This document shows positions 33,889 through 45,369 of a DNA stretch of 64,000 nucleotides, piece after piece (position 1 is the first letter of the stretch; the number at the start of each line of letters is the position of its first letter). The position numbers and the translations under genes were made by a program. The notes beneath the pieces are model-generated. The model was not told the origin of the DNA. It made no database searches and saw nothing but the letters and a program-made list of their open reading frames with translations. The DNA is from Zanthoxylum bungeanum. Its lineage: Eukaryota > Streptophyta > Magnoliopsida > Sapindales > Rutaceae. Location: contig SKCR01029089.1 of the NCBI GenBank assembly GCA_019454045.1, forward strand, positions 1 through 64,000. Reading direction: 5' to 3'.

Positions 33889-34670
33889 GCTTCCAAATGC
33901 AGGCTTGCAAACCCATTGATACTCCTATCACGAAAACTGAAGCTTTGAGTCGTAGATTATGTCCTGAAACTCCACAGGAAAAGGAACAAATGAAGAAAGT
34001 TCCTTATGTAAATGCAGTTGGAAGTTTAATGTACGCAATGTTGTGTACAAGACCTGATATCTGTTTCGCTGTGGGAATGGTAAGTAGATACCAATCTAAT
34101 CCAGGGCTAGCACATTGGAAAGCAGTTAAAAGAATATTTAGGTATTTGAGAGGGACAACTGATTACTCATTGTGTTATCAAGGAAATGATCTGCAATTGA
34201 GAGGCTATACTGATGCTGACTGGGGAGGAGATTTACATGAAAGAAAATCTACCTCCGGTTTTGTTTTCTTGCTAAACAATGGTGCCATTTCATGGAGCAG
34301 TAAGAAACAGTCTTGTATAGCCTTATCCACAATGGAGACTGAATTTGTGGCCTTTTCATCAGTAGTACAAGAGGCTGTGCGGTTGAAAAGGTTCTTGGAT
34401 CATTTGGGTATGTCAAATGAAGCTTCTGGTACAGTATTAGTTAACTGTGATAGTGAAGCAGCGATAGCCTACACAAAAGACCCAAAATTCCAGTGTAAAA
34501 CGAAACATATAGATACCAAATATAACTTTGTGAAAGACATAGTTGCACGAGAAGAGGTAAACATGAAGTACATTTCTACGCAATAAATGGTAGCAGATCC
34601 ATTGACCAAGCCTGTTCCTAGAGATGTCTTTGTTAGACATGTAAAAACTCAGGGATTGCGTAGATGTTAA
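33889..34670 (+). pseudogene. Copia-2 connection and RNase H domain
   Basis: Reads SYIKKILERFQMQ, VGSLMYAMLCTRPDICFAVG, GYTDADWGGD, STSGFVFLLNNGAISWSSKK, then SCIALSTMETEFVA, CDSEAAIAYTKDP and TKHIDTKYNFVKD, the usual RNase H order. An in-frame stop at about 34584 precedes MVADPLTKPVPRD. The normal end is at 34670. Confidence 0.88.
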
Positions 34671-35703
34671 TGTGCTTACATATTATGATATGTATTTTTT
34701 TTTCCCAAATAATGTTTACTAATGTTAATACTCATTGATATTTGTGTTCAATGCTTACATGTTATTATGTTGATACATGTTTAAACAAATATACTATTAG
34801 TTAGAATGAGAAGTATGCCGGACAAGTGAATGATTGGCCCTCTCACACGGGCAATCGCCTCCATTACTTTGTGTTAATGGGAGATGAGACAAATTTTTAA
34901 GCTAATTATCTTAGTGATAATTTAGAGAGCTCAAGCTTGAAAATTAAGTAATGTCGTTATGAGGTCACTTTCTCTGTGATATGACATAAGGTGAATAAGT
35001 TCGTTTCACCTTACTTGTCTTAATGTCAGTTATGAGTTAGACATTGTGTTTATCTGAACTATAATCTGTACGGTATTTTATGAGACATATGCTCCATGGG
35101 AAATGAGAGAATACAGTAACACATGTTTTCATACCATGTGTACATTTGTGACAATTGAGGGTAATACAAGTAAAGATCTCAGTTTTGATATTGTGTGAGA
35201 CCCTTGAGATTATTTCAATCTCACATTGTACCCTTTAGACTCTTGTCTGCTTCTTAAAACTTAGATTTGATGATTGCTATCTTGGAATGTTACTGAAAGA
35301 TCATGAGAGATTCGATCTGAAAGGACATCTCTGGAAAAGCGAATTGAATCAAAGTTGAGAGATTCGAGAAAGGAGAAAGATCATTATATGTATAATATCA
35401 CATTAGCTTGTATTCATTGGTCGACCAATTATGTTATTCTATGTGATCAAACATGATTGTGAATACAAAATAAATATTACATTCGAAAAGAGATCGAGAG
35501 AGATTTAATGTGATAAATGATCGAGGATACTGCATACGTAATCCACTATGGTTCTATCCATTTTTCGAGCGGCTATATATTCCTAACAGATATATAGCAA
35601 GTGAACTCTAGAAGTATGTTGGTCGCACGTCATAATTGCAAAGTATGAATTATTCTTGTAGAGATAATAAAAATTGTTAATCCCATCATGTGTGAGTGGG
35701 ATA
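34671..35703 (+). other. Copia-2 3' untranslated region
   Basis: About 1 kb of non-coding DNA between pol and the 3' LTR. It ends in a polypurine-like GTGAGTGGGATA directly before TGTTGG. No ORF is credible. Confidence 0.6.
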
Positions 35704-36263
35704 TGTTGGATAATGTTAATTGTTGTTAATTGGAAATTATTAAGCAAATTATTTGATGTTGTTAAATAACAACAATTAGTAATAATTTCATGTTGGAAAT
35801 CATTAAGTTAATTATTTGGTGTTGTTGAATAACAACAATTAGTAATATCAAATAATTAAGTAAACAACAAGAGTTGTTAGTCAAATAATTAAGTAACAAC
35901 AAAGGTTATTAAATAACAACAATTAGTGAAATGTTAAATGGGGAACATATGGTGCACCCATGATGTTAACATTTTTGTAAGGGTTAGAAAAGGTCATTAT
36001 GCATCCTAATAATTGATTAATAGTAATCAATGCATAGTGACTTGATTTCCCTCCTATAAATAAGACAATTAGCTTATTGAATTAAGTAATCAATTAAGTT
36101 TGATTAAGAGGTCTCTACAAGCATAAAAGGTATGTAATTGTGTTGTGATTAACTTAGATTTATTTCAATTAGCATGTAAATAAATCTAGGACTAGTAATA
36201 CATGTATGGTTAGATCCTAAGAGGACAAACATGTAAATATATTAGGGATTATGTTTACTAACA
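35704..36263 (+). repeat. Copia-2 3' LTR
   Basis: A 560-bp LTR uninterrupted by insertions, with TATAAA at 36055-36060. Few differences from the 5' LTR are visible. Confidence 0.92.
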
Positions 36264-36268
36264 CTATA

Positions 36269-36352
36269 TAAAGGCAATTTGCAATTGATATTGAAATCAA
36301 GAAATTTAGTATATTTTTCTTCTGCTCTCCTATTTCGGTTCCTATTTGTAAT
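36269..36352 (+). repeat. Copia-3 5' LTR, right part
   Basis: Continues from 24345 after the CTATA duplication, with a TATATAAAGG promoter-like word at its start. It ends just before TGGTATCAGA (36354), the primer-binding site. Confidence 0.6.
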
Positions 36353-36353
36353 A

Positions 36354-37640
36354 TGGTATCAGACGTCTGAATTTCGATCTTTGGATATTTTCTTGTCTTT
36401 GTCTCCAAATAAGTGTTATCTCCATTATAGACACCCTTATTCTTGTGTCCAGACACCCAATTCTGATTTCCAAAACCCAGTTCTCACGCTCAAACCTTAG
36501 CCGCCACAACCACCTCCCGCCGCCACCTCTTCCAGCTACTCCGTCCACCATTCACGCAACCAACATCATCCTTATTATCTGGCGCCCATCCAATAATTTT
36601 CACCCACCCAATTCGAGGAATACGTAGTTTTCTCAAAGGTCGAAAGTTATGGCGCTATGTTACTGGCGATGTTAAACCTCCTCAACAGAAACCTAATGAG
36701 CCTGATGACAAGTTTTTTTATTGTCTCGAGGATTGGGAAAGTAAGAATCACTAGATTCTGACCTGGTATTGAAATACCTCGGTTCCTTCCATTCACCACC
36801 AGTTTGGTCGCTATAAACTTTCCATAGAGGTATGGATTTGCTTGCCACGAGGTACACTGCTTGTGCTCTCTATAACAAATATCAGTTATGGGAAGAGTTA
36901 CATAACTTGAAAGAAGAGCACGGTTAGTCTATTACTAGTTTCTTGGCTACAATGGAATTTGTTTGAGACCAACTTGCTCTATCTGAACCATCAATCTGTT
37001 GTGCTGTTGATGCAGTTAAATATACCGCCCACCATGATAGTATGAGGTTGATTCAATTTCTTATGGCCCTTACCAATGATTTTGAATCTTGTAGAGCCTC
37101 TTTATTACATAAATATCCTCTGCCTGTATTACAAGTTGTTGTCTCTCGATTATTATGTGATGAAACTCGCCTCGGCTTACTTAAGCCATCTTACGATGAT
37201 GTTGTGCTTGCAGCAGCGGGAAAACATTTCTCAAAAGGTGGAAGCAAATTATGTCGTACCAACAACAAATCTGATCATACTATGAATGAATGCAGTCTTA
37301 CTGAATGTCACAAATGCAAGAAAAAAAAGACCATATTATATTTCACTGTCCCACTAGGGTGGATTTTCGTTACTCCAAGCTGTCTGGCGATTTCTTTGAG
37401 CACTGCCCCACTCGTCTCCCAAACCTGGTTAGTCCTCCACGATAGCAATTCCAATTGCTGCTACTACCTCTGAGGTCACTGCCTCTCCTACATCCACTGG
37501 TAACTTAAAAACACTCATTAGACAGATACTCTACAAACCTCTCAGTACTTCTACTACTTTAGCTGCCACTTCCGGTAATTCTCCTTGGTACTTTGATTTT
37601 GGTTGTTGCAACCACATGACTTCCCAATAAGGATGGCAAA
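36354..37640 (+). pseudogene. Copia-3 gag and start of protease (Ale/Retrofit-like), heavily decayed
   Basis: After the primer-binding site, broken frames read RSFLKGRKLWRYVTGDVKPP, CLEDWESKNH and PSIHHQFGRYKLSIEVWICL, the gag start of small-LTR Copia elements. The longest ORF (37042-37473) reads MRLIQFLMALTNDFESCRAS and a Cys-rich remnant. Near 37590 WYFDFGCCNHMTS matches the Copia protease motif (Ser of the DSG box replaced by Phe), followed by a stop. The element ends abruptly there. Confidence 0.7.
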
Positions 37641-37698
37641 ATTCGAATCCGGATAGACCCGGATCTAGATCTGCATACATTTTTGACGTCCAGGTCCG
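37641..37698. other. Unassigned segment between Copia-3 and hAT-2
   Basis: Contains a GGATAGACCCGGATCTAGAT stretch that partly resembles the hAT end TAGACCCGG. It may be a fragment of another hAT end or filler. Confidence 0.3.
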
Positions 37699-40007
37699 TA
37701 GACCCGGCCACGATTCCGATTCGGAACAGGAACCAAACCAGAACCGAACCGGTTGGAATCGGACGGTTCCGGTTCTGAAATCGGAACCGTGAATGACCGG
37801 TTCGGTTAGGGTTCCACCCCAACGCGAACAGGTCACCCCAACGCGAATTGGTCGGAACCGCTGGAACCGTTTCGGTTCCGGTTAGAACCGCAGGGTTCCT
37901 GTTGGAACCGTAAGGTTCCAACATGAACCCTACCTTCCCCAACGGCTAGTAGCTATTGGGGAAGGGCAGGGAGCTGTTGGCTCTCTGCCCTAATAAAACT
38001 AAAAATTTAGCCTTAATAACGACCATAAAAAAAATGAAATAGTAAATTACTAATATATCCCTAATAACAGTAATAAAACGGTTATATTTAGGGGCATTTC
38101 TTATATCAAAAAAAATTCTATAACTCTATAAATAGGATTCATTTTTCATTATTTCAACACACCAATTTCTCAACTCTCTCAATTCCTACAATTCTCTTAT
38201 TCTCAATCTCAAATCTCAATTAGTTATTATCATTCTCAATTTTCTTATTCTTCTTACTTATTTCTTTAAAAAAAAATGGCAAGCTCATCTGAGAACATAA
38301 TGTCAAATATGTCAACTCAAGAGAGCGGCCCTAGAGTTGGTGCACAATCACGGAGAATGGAAGTTAAGGCTCGTTCCTCAGATGTTTTCAAAATTCATTT
38401 TCATTTAGACCGCCAAGACGATGATACTTCAAGAGCAATTTGCAACCATTGTGGGGTTTCCTACAAATTTTCTGGTGGATACGGTAATATGATCAAGCAC
38501 CTGGAAAGACATCATGCGGTTGAACTTGGAATTGATACGACACAAACTCAAATGTCCAGGTACGCATCATCTAGTAGAGATACGAGTGCTGTAGATTTAT
38601 TTAAATATTCTGATGTAAAAAATAGAGAAGAATTTATGAAATTAACTTGTATGGCACATCTTTCTTTAAGCTTTGGTGAAAAACTTCATTTTACTAATTA
38701 CGTGCATAATGCTTTAAATCCTGCTGCATGTAGAATGACTGAAACACAACAAAACGTCATATTTTTAAATTATACAAAGATGGTAAAATTATTTTAAATG
38801 AAATTCTTAAAGAGATTAAAGGTCGTATTTCTATATGTTCTGATATTTTGAGTGACCATTGGCAAACACACTCATACATGGGTGTGACTTGTCATTGGAT
38901 TGATGCATCATTTACCATGCAAAAATGACTTATTGCATTTAGAGTTTTTGATGACCAACATACTGCCAAATATTTATAGAATGATGAAGGTAATTTTTGA
39001 TGAATATGGTTTAGTAGATAAAATTTTAACAATTGGATTTGATAATGCATATGCATATACTGCATCCATTAATGATTTAAAAGAAATATATCAACCAAAT
39101 TTAGGGGGTCGGTTTTTTCATATTCGTTGCACATGTCATGTCTTGAACTTATGTGTTCAAGATGGTCTGAAATTATTATCACATTTCATTGATCCTATTA
39201 AGACGCACTTAATTGTATTTGGTCATATTCTCAAGTTATGAGAGAATGTGCCAAGTTTCGTAAAATAAATGGTATTAAACCGATTAAATTTTCAAGAGAT
39301 GTTCCAACACGTTGGAATTCAACTTATTTTCTTTTATGTCAAGCATTACAATACAAAGATGCATTATGTAGTTTTTTTTTTCTCAACATGTTCAAAATAT
39401 CACAATTTTTCCTAGTCAATGGGATATTGGCAGCACCTATTTCCACCGTTGCGGTTGAGCAAGCCTTCAGCTTGGGAGGCAGTATATTGGAAGCTAGACG
39501 ATCTTCATTACATCCAAGCACTCAAGAAGCAACAGCTTATGTGGATGATTGGACTCGAGCTTATCTGAGACAACAAGAAGATGCCCCCGATGATTTCGAA
39601 GACTTGTTCGATAATGCATCTGCAACAACAAGTGCAAGTGGAACCGGAGCTGAAGGATCAACTGATAATGATGATTGATAATTACAAAATTGTAAATTTA
39701 CAAAGGGGAAATATCTTAAAATTATAATGGAACTACGTGAGGTTTGATTCCTCTCACCCATGGAGGATAAGTAGGCAACTTAAATTTTTTAAAATTAAGT
39801 TCAAGCTCTTCAATTTAATAATTTTATTTATTTATTAAATTAATGTAATTTATTTTAATTTATTTTTGAAATTTAAAAAAAGAGGTTCGAACAGAACCGG
39901 AACCGAATCGGAATTAACCGGTTCGGTTCCGGTTCCACACTTGTGGAACCAGAAACAAGCCGGTTCGGTTGGGTTCCAAATCGAAACCGAACCGCCGGCC
40001 AGGTCTA
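37699..40007 (+). mobile_element. hAT transposon copy 2, internally deleted, 2.3 kb
   Basis: Ends TAGACCCGGCC (37699) and, on the other strand, TAGACCTGGCC (ending 40007), with the same GGTTCCGGTTCGG-rich subterminal regions as copy 1. The 8 bp flanking each side (CAGGTCCG and GCTATGGG) do not match. The transposase is on the plus strand and lacks the stretch before the dimerisation domain. Confidence 0.85.
38276..39678 (+). pseudogene. hAT transposase copy 2, frameshifted and deleted
   Basis: Starts MASSSENIMSNMSTQESG. The BED finger is better kept than in copy 1 (AICNHCGVSYKFSGGYGNMI then KHLERHHA). The frame breaks near 38760-38800 and a stop follows MQK near 38926. The core at 38900-39241 keeps ILTIGFDNAYAYTASINDLK and FHIRCTCHVLNL. 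Compared with copy 1, about 200 residues are missing between SFFFLNMFKISQ and GILAAPISTVAVEQAF. The tail through DNASATTSASGTGAEGSTDN to the stop at 39678 is intact. Confidence 0.88.
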
Positions 40008-40144
40008 GCTATGGGGGCACCTCATTCTACAATATCGATAATGAGGCATTTCACGGATCAAGCAATTGAATTCAGAGACGACAGCTACTCCAGCCGGATG
40101 AATCCCCACCACGATGTGCTAGTAATCTCTTTGCTGTTAGACAA
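40008..40144 (+). pseudogene. Ty3/gypsy gag-protease linker fragment
   Basis: A frame reads RHFTDQAIEFRDDSYSSRMN followed by PHHDVLVISLLLDNY. This is the segment preceding the aspartic protease in plant gypsy polyproteins. It is cut on the left by hAT-2 and on the right by Copia-1. The expected protease does not continue at 63001, so the fragment was already truncated or rearranged. Confidence 0.55.
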
Positions 40145-41309
40145 TTATGTGTTAGGGATATGCCCTATACCCAACTTGTGGATGAGCTATATATACATGT
40201 ATTTGTAACACTTTCATTAATTAATAAAATGGAAATCATTATTATACATGTATTACATAACTTATATGAATCACCAAACACTGTAATAAAGCCATTGGAG
40301 TAATAAGATGATGGCTTCCACGCCTTATGAGAATCATTACTCTCAAACGTTCCTAGTAATCGTCTTGTGCATAATCTGAGCGTTCACAAAGCGGAGAGAC
40401 TAGCATGATGATATGATCCGCCCTTAAGTGAGGTAGCCGATCTCATAGGCTAATAGCGAAGATCCGTCCGTTTGGTGTATCACATGGATGCATGAGTTGC
40501 TCGTGTCCATCGAACTGACCGCCGAAAGTTTTCATATGGAGTGTTTATCCCATGTGTCTGTGATAACTTTCATGTATCGATTGTATCACTAGTCCTTAGA
40601 CTTGAGGTCTTTACAATCTTATGTGTGGATCAAATAACTTTGACATTCTCCTTCCCCGGTTCAAAAGATTCGGTCATAAAGGTATGATTGGGTCATTTGT
40701 TGAAACACATGAAGTTTGTAAAGATACAACAGAGAATCGCCACTCTCTCGGATAATATTTTCTTATAAGAGTAGTATTCCAGTTCGCGGGTTGATATTTG
40801 TGATCAGTGTTTGAGACTTTGGCCGCAACGGAAGAATCATGTGAGATTCTTGGGTTAGCACGATTCATGACTCTATCAACATCATACCTTTGACCATATG
40901 GGTAGACACTTTTCGTACCCTAGGTCAATAGGTGGAGATACAGTGAGACGAGAGACCGTATCATATGTAAATCACATACATAATAAGAATAAATATTTCC
41001 TTCTCATTTGGGGGCCTTGGCATGTTGCTAGATGTCAACCTTGGTCATTGAAATCGAACGACCATATGATCGGAGGATAATTTATGTTCGATTAAATTAT
41101 CACGATTCATTTCATGTCCAACTTGAGGGGAACCCAAAAGGTCACACACAACAAAGTCGAAATCAATGGTTAACAGTGCACAATATAAATTTAACAGCAT
41201 ATATGATTGCTGTAGGAATTGATCATAAATGGTTCAATGTGTTTAATTATTGAACATATCATTTATGAGTTTCCATAGTGGCTTAGGGATTGGTGAATGA
41301 CGATAGAGG

Positions 41310-41708
41310 TTCCCATAACTGGGGACAAAGGGCCTTCCTCCATTTGCATAGAGTAAACCAGCGTCAACCCAATATTTTCGGACCTGACCATCAGTAACTT
41401 TCCCCAACAGTCGTTGATAAACCTGATCCAATGGTGATACCTCCCTGATTCTATCAAGAAAGTCACTCTCCAAAACTGAAACTGCCGCTACTGTCTCCAC
41501 TACAGCCTTGCGACTAAGAGCATCCGCAACTTGGTTATGTCTCCCAAGTCGGTGCTCCCATTCAAAATCAATTTCAGCAAGCATCTCTTGCCACATTGCT
41601 TGCTTAGGACTCAACTTCTTCTGTGTCTTAAAGAAGGTGTTTGCGACATTGTCCGTCACCACCCTGAAATGCAAACACAACAAGTAATGCCGCCAAATGT
41701 TTAAGTAG
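41310..41708 (-). pseudogene. Gypsy RNase H-integrase fragment inserted in the Copia-1 LTR
   Basis: On the minus strand the ORF (41243-41683) reads RVVTDNVANTFFKTQKKLSP, FEWEHRLGRHNQVADALSRK and GRPFVPSYGNLYRH: the end of a Ty3/gypsy RNase H and the linker to integrase. Comparison with the 3' LTR shows it replaces about 90 bp (after GATAGGGG up to the poly-A/TTTATTTG). There is no TSD and no element terminus. Confidence 0.85.
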
Positions 41709-41866
41709 TAAATTTTTTTTATTTGTTTTGAATTCCAATTCGGCCCAAACTCTTATTATGATTTTATAATCTCATTAAACCACAAAATTAAGATCCAATG
41801 GCTAAGATTAAATTATCATTTATCCCACATCGGATTCTTAATTAACTTTGTTGTCTTTGGAGCACC

Positions 41867-41874
41867 TATATAAA
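41867..41874 (+). promoter_or_regulatory. TATA box in Copia-1 5' LTR
   Basis: TATATAAA following GAGCACC, conserved at 62428-62435 in the 3' LTR; marks the probable U3/R border region. Confidence 0.65.
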
Positions 41875-42288
41875 CCCAAAGAATTCTTTACAAATTTTCA
41901 CACCAAACCTTTCATATCTTGGGTTTATATAAGTGAAAAACTCTAAAGTTTAAGAGTAAGCCACTGATTTTGAGTATCTTTAAGTCTAATTGACTAGAGC
42001 AACCTCGAGTTAAAAGTTTTGAGGTATTTGCCTCGGCTAGCACCAAGGGCAAAATACATGTGCACTCAAGGCATAGTCTTGCCATTGAGTTTGGCTTTGG
42101 TGTGTGCATCTTTGGAGGCCACACACTTGGGTGGCTCTTTGGAATGTGGAAGAGCTTGCTGAGTTCGAGAAAAACTTGTAGATTGGAGGGAGGACTGGAG
42201 GAGTATTCGGTTCAAGTAAGTCTTTTTCTTTCTTTATTTTAATTAGAGTTTTTTATGATAGATAACATGTTTAGGTTTATGTTCTTTG

Positions 42289-45278
42289 TGTGGGAACACA
42301 GAAACTGGGCGACGCATGCTGTCCCGGGCTCGCGGCCCGGTCGGGAGTACGGAGTAGCCACGGGGGACTAAACCGAGAATTATGGAGTCGCCATCTGGTG
42401 TGAACCGGGAAAATGAGATTTAAGGCCGCACTCACCCCTCGCAAGGGAAGAGCTCAAACCGTTGGGTTCGGAATGGTCCCTTACTCATGCCACTTATGAT
42501 GAAAAGATTTATGTAAAAAATTAATTAGGCTTAAGTAGCACTTATTTTCAAGAGTATCATGCTTCTAAATTCACATGTACAAAATGAAACTTACACATAC
42601 ATTTCACATCTAAGATTGCATGCTTGGAAGTACATCAAAGGAGCGACAAACATACAATTTCATTGGCATATTATTCAAGAAAACACAAGCACACATACTA
42701 ACCACACAAGCACACATATGAGCACCTTCTCAAGCGGTACGTGGAATTATATCCCAAGTACAGACCGTACTACCGTCCATTCGAAATCGGCTACGGAATT
42801 TATGTCTGGGTTTCCATCTGATATACCACAAGAAATAATACTCAAATGTTATCATGACAAAAGTATATGAATTGTGATACATTAAACACGTTGTATTCAT
42901 ACATGTGGGGATAGCTACTAGGAAAACTATGTATGAAATCTAATGAGAAATGACTCAGTTCAGTGGGTGCGCGTTCGAGTAGCGTTTGAAAACGCGTTCG
43001 AATGGTAAACAGAAGGTTCGCGTTCATGTAACGTTCGAGAACGCGTTCGAACGGAATCAGACCTGATGCATGATGAGACTAAGAAAGTACGTGTGCGTTC
43101 GTGTAGCGTTCAAGAACGCGTTCGAACGGTAAACAGAAGGTTCGCATTCGCATAGCATTCGAGAACGCATTCGAAAGGAACCAGACCTGATGCATTATAA
43201 GACTAAGAAAGAACGTGTGCGTTCGCGTAGCGTTTGAGAACGCGTTCGCGTAGCGTTTGAGAACGCGTTCGAACGGTAAATAGAAGCTTCACGTTCGTGT
43301 TAGCGTTCAAGAATGCGTTCGAACAGAAGCAGATCTGATGCATTATGAGACTAAGAAAGTACGTGTGCGTTCGCGTAGCGTTCGAGAACACGTTCGAACG
43401 GTAAATAGAAGGTTCGCATTCATGTAGCGTTCGAGAACACATTCGAATAGAACCAGACATGATGCATGCAACATAAAGAATAAAGACAACAATGTCAAGC
43501 TCAGTATGTCCGATTAAACGTATCTTGCATTCAACCGAACACACATCAACCGGCACGGCGAAGCATCGTGGTAAAGGGCTTTAACCCTTCCCCATAGGGA
43601 ATCTTTCATTCCACTTACTAAGCCCATGCGCTCGATTGAGTCATGCATACATAGAATTAAAAGCAATAATATCAAACTAGTATGCTCGATTAAACATGTC
43701 TTGCATTCAACCGAACACACATCAACCGGCGCGGCGAAGCATCGTGGTAAAGGGCTTTAACCCTTCCCCATAGGGGATCTTTCACTCCACTTACTAAGCC
43801 CATGCGCTCGATTGAGTCATACGTAAATAAGCAATATGTAGAATTCGAGTGACGAAAAATAAATAAATCAAAGCAACGTGAAACAAAAGGAGGTGCCGTT
43901 TATTCAAGTGGTACGTGGAGTTGTATCCCAAGTACAGACCGCACTACCGTCCATTCAGATTCGGCTACGGAATTTACGTCTGGGTTTCCATCCTATATAC
44001 CACAAGACACGACACTTTTCCATTCATCCAATACCCACAATACACATCATACGTAAACAAGATTCAATAATTAGAATACGATCAAAATAAATAACAAAAA
44101 TCAAATGAAGATGAGTGTGAAAAGTACCCTCAGGTCTAACCTTTTAAGCCGTCTCCCGGACTCGCGTTTCACGAAGATCGGAAGGGGTAAAGCTCCACAA
44201 CTTTTTTGGTTCACTGGTTTACCTTTTCCTTCGCCGTTTAGCCACTCAAGCTACTGTTTCGACTCCGTTTTGCTGCTGTTTCCTTGTGGTTTCGCTGCTG
44301 TTTCCTCTGTATTTTTGCTCACTGTTTCAGGTCTTGTTTTTGGTGTTTTAGGCTACTATTTTTGGTGTGATTTTCGGTGATGTGTGGAGGTTTATGGGGC
44401 TGGTTTTCGGTGGTGATTAGGGGGGCGTTTCGGTGGTTGTAGGGGGTGTGAATGGCTATTGTATTTTCAGGGATGTGAGGGTAAGGTTGAAGGGAATGAT
44501 TTGCTATATTTCTTGTGATTTGCGTGTGATGTCTTAAGGTTTCTTGCTATGATTTTCGTGTGAGTCGTGTATGAGCTAGAGGATTGGATGTCTTGGGCAT
44601 GGGCTATAGAGATTCGGAGAGGAGGGGTGGCTAGGTTAGAGGTTGTTTATATAGAGAAGGGCTAGGGCTTCACCTTGTCTCACAAGGAAGGGATTTTGGC
44701 ATTAAAGGAGATATGATTTGGTGTTGAGCAAGGAAAGTCAAAGATTGAGGGGGGACAAATTTGGTTTAGATTAGGAATACAAAATATTTAACTTGTTATG
44801 ATTGCTTTTAATTAGGCATGACATCTTTTAATTTAGTATGTGATTTGTTTAGTTAGGAAGTTAATATATTGATTTATCTTTATTAGGTATGATTATATTT
44901 TATGTTTTATTTAATTGGTAAATGGTTTAAATATTTTATTTAATATTTAAGTTTAATTTAATTAATTGGGATGTGTTTTATGGGCTTTGGGGGGCTAATT
45001 GGGCTGGGGTGCGAGGCTAGCAGCAAAACCAGAAACACCGACTCCGTTCGAATGCCAATTCAAACGCGGCACGAACGTCCGCAATCTGCCTGAAGTTCGA
45101 ACGAAGTAACGAACACAACACTAACGAAGACAGTGAACTTGTGAAATGAACTTGATGACATACTTATTCTGAATTTCCCCTTCCGACCTATGTTTCCCGC
45201 AATATCCTTAGCTAAAAAGGTAGTGCCTCCAACTGAGACTCATCATTGGGTTTCACATGCGAAAATGCAATGCCTACA
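42289..45278 (-). repeat. Tat gypsy LTR, left (3' in element sense)
   Basis: A 2990-bp LTR. It contains a 124-bp-unit array (42958-43465), a duplicated block of about 176 bp (43500-43830, AAGCATCGTGGTAAAGGGCT twice) and two copies of a stretch of about 100 bp (42731-42835 and 43906-44008). ORFs in it recur in the other LTR only because LTRs are copies. The minus-strand TATATAAA is at 44646-44653. Confidence 0.92.
42958..43465. repeat. Tandem array of 124-bp units in the left LTR
   Basis: Units marked by GACTAAGAAAG start at about 43077, 43201 and 43349. Each contains two related GTTCGAGAACGCGTTCGAAC-type sub-blocks. The interval before the third marker is expanded by about 24 bp, an extra partial sub-block. 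Confidence 0.85.
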
Positions 45279-45292
45279 GTCGCCCCCACTTT
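45279..45292 (-). other. Tat gypsy polypurine tract
   Basis: The minus strand reads AAAGTGGGGGCGAC immediately before the 3' LTR; the expected plus-strand primer site for reverse transcription. Confidence 0.8.
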
Positions 45293-45369
45293 GATGGGAC
45301 TTGTGCAGTGTGTGACTTTGAACAATCCTATCAAAGTTATGCAATGCATTTTTACTTACCTGGCTCGGC

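Larger units (their letters stand above)
24351..36263 (+). mobile_element. Copia-2 LTR retrotransposon (Tork/Tnt1-like), with nested gypsy derivative
   Basis: TSD CTATA (24346-24350 and 36264-36268). LTRs start TGTTGGATAATG and end ..TAACA. The 5' LTR spans 24351-28827 and is interrupted by 24467-28382; the 3' LTR is 35704-36263. Without the insert both are about 560 bp. The primer-binding site TGGTATCAGAGC starts at 28829. The coding region (gag, protease, integrase, RT, RNase H) carries frameshifts and stops. It is inserted in the 5' LTR of Copia-3. Confidence 0.93.
40150..42288 (+). repeat. Copia-1 5' LTR, part 1 (with a gypsy filler fragment)
   Basis: Matches 61029-62845 of the 3' LTR except for 41310-41708. 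A TATA box TATATAAA lies at 41867-41874. It ends at the gypsy TSD CTTTG. Confidence 0.92.

Noticed and set aside
40674..40868. 64-aa ORF repeated at 61553-61747
   Set aside because: Located in the two Copia-1 LTRs; similarity reflects LTR identity.
42559..42870. 103-aa ORF conserved at 53417-53728, and 91-aa ORF at 44105-44380 conserved at 55123-55398
   Set aside because: They lie in the two LTRs of one element and are similar because LTRs are copies of each other; no protein features.
42958..43465. Regular repeats considered as a CRISPR array
   Set aside because: 124-bp units with internal sub-repeats and no unique spacers, in a plant LTR.
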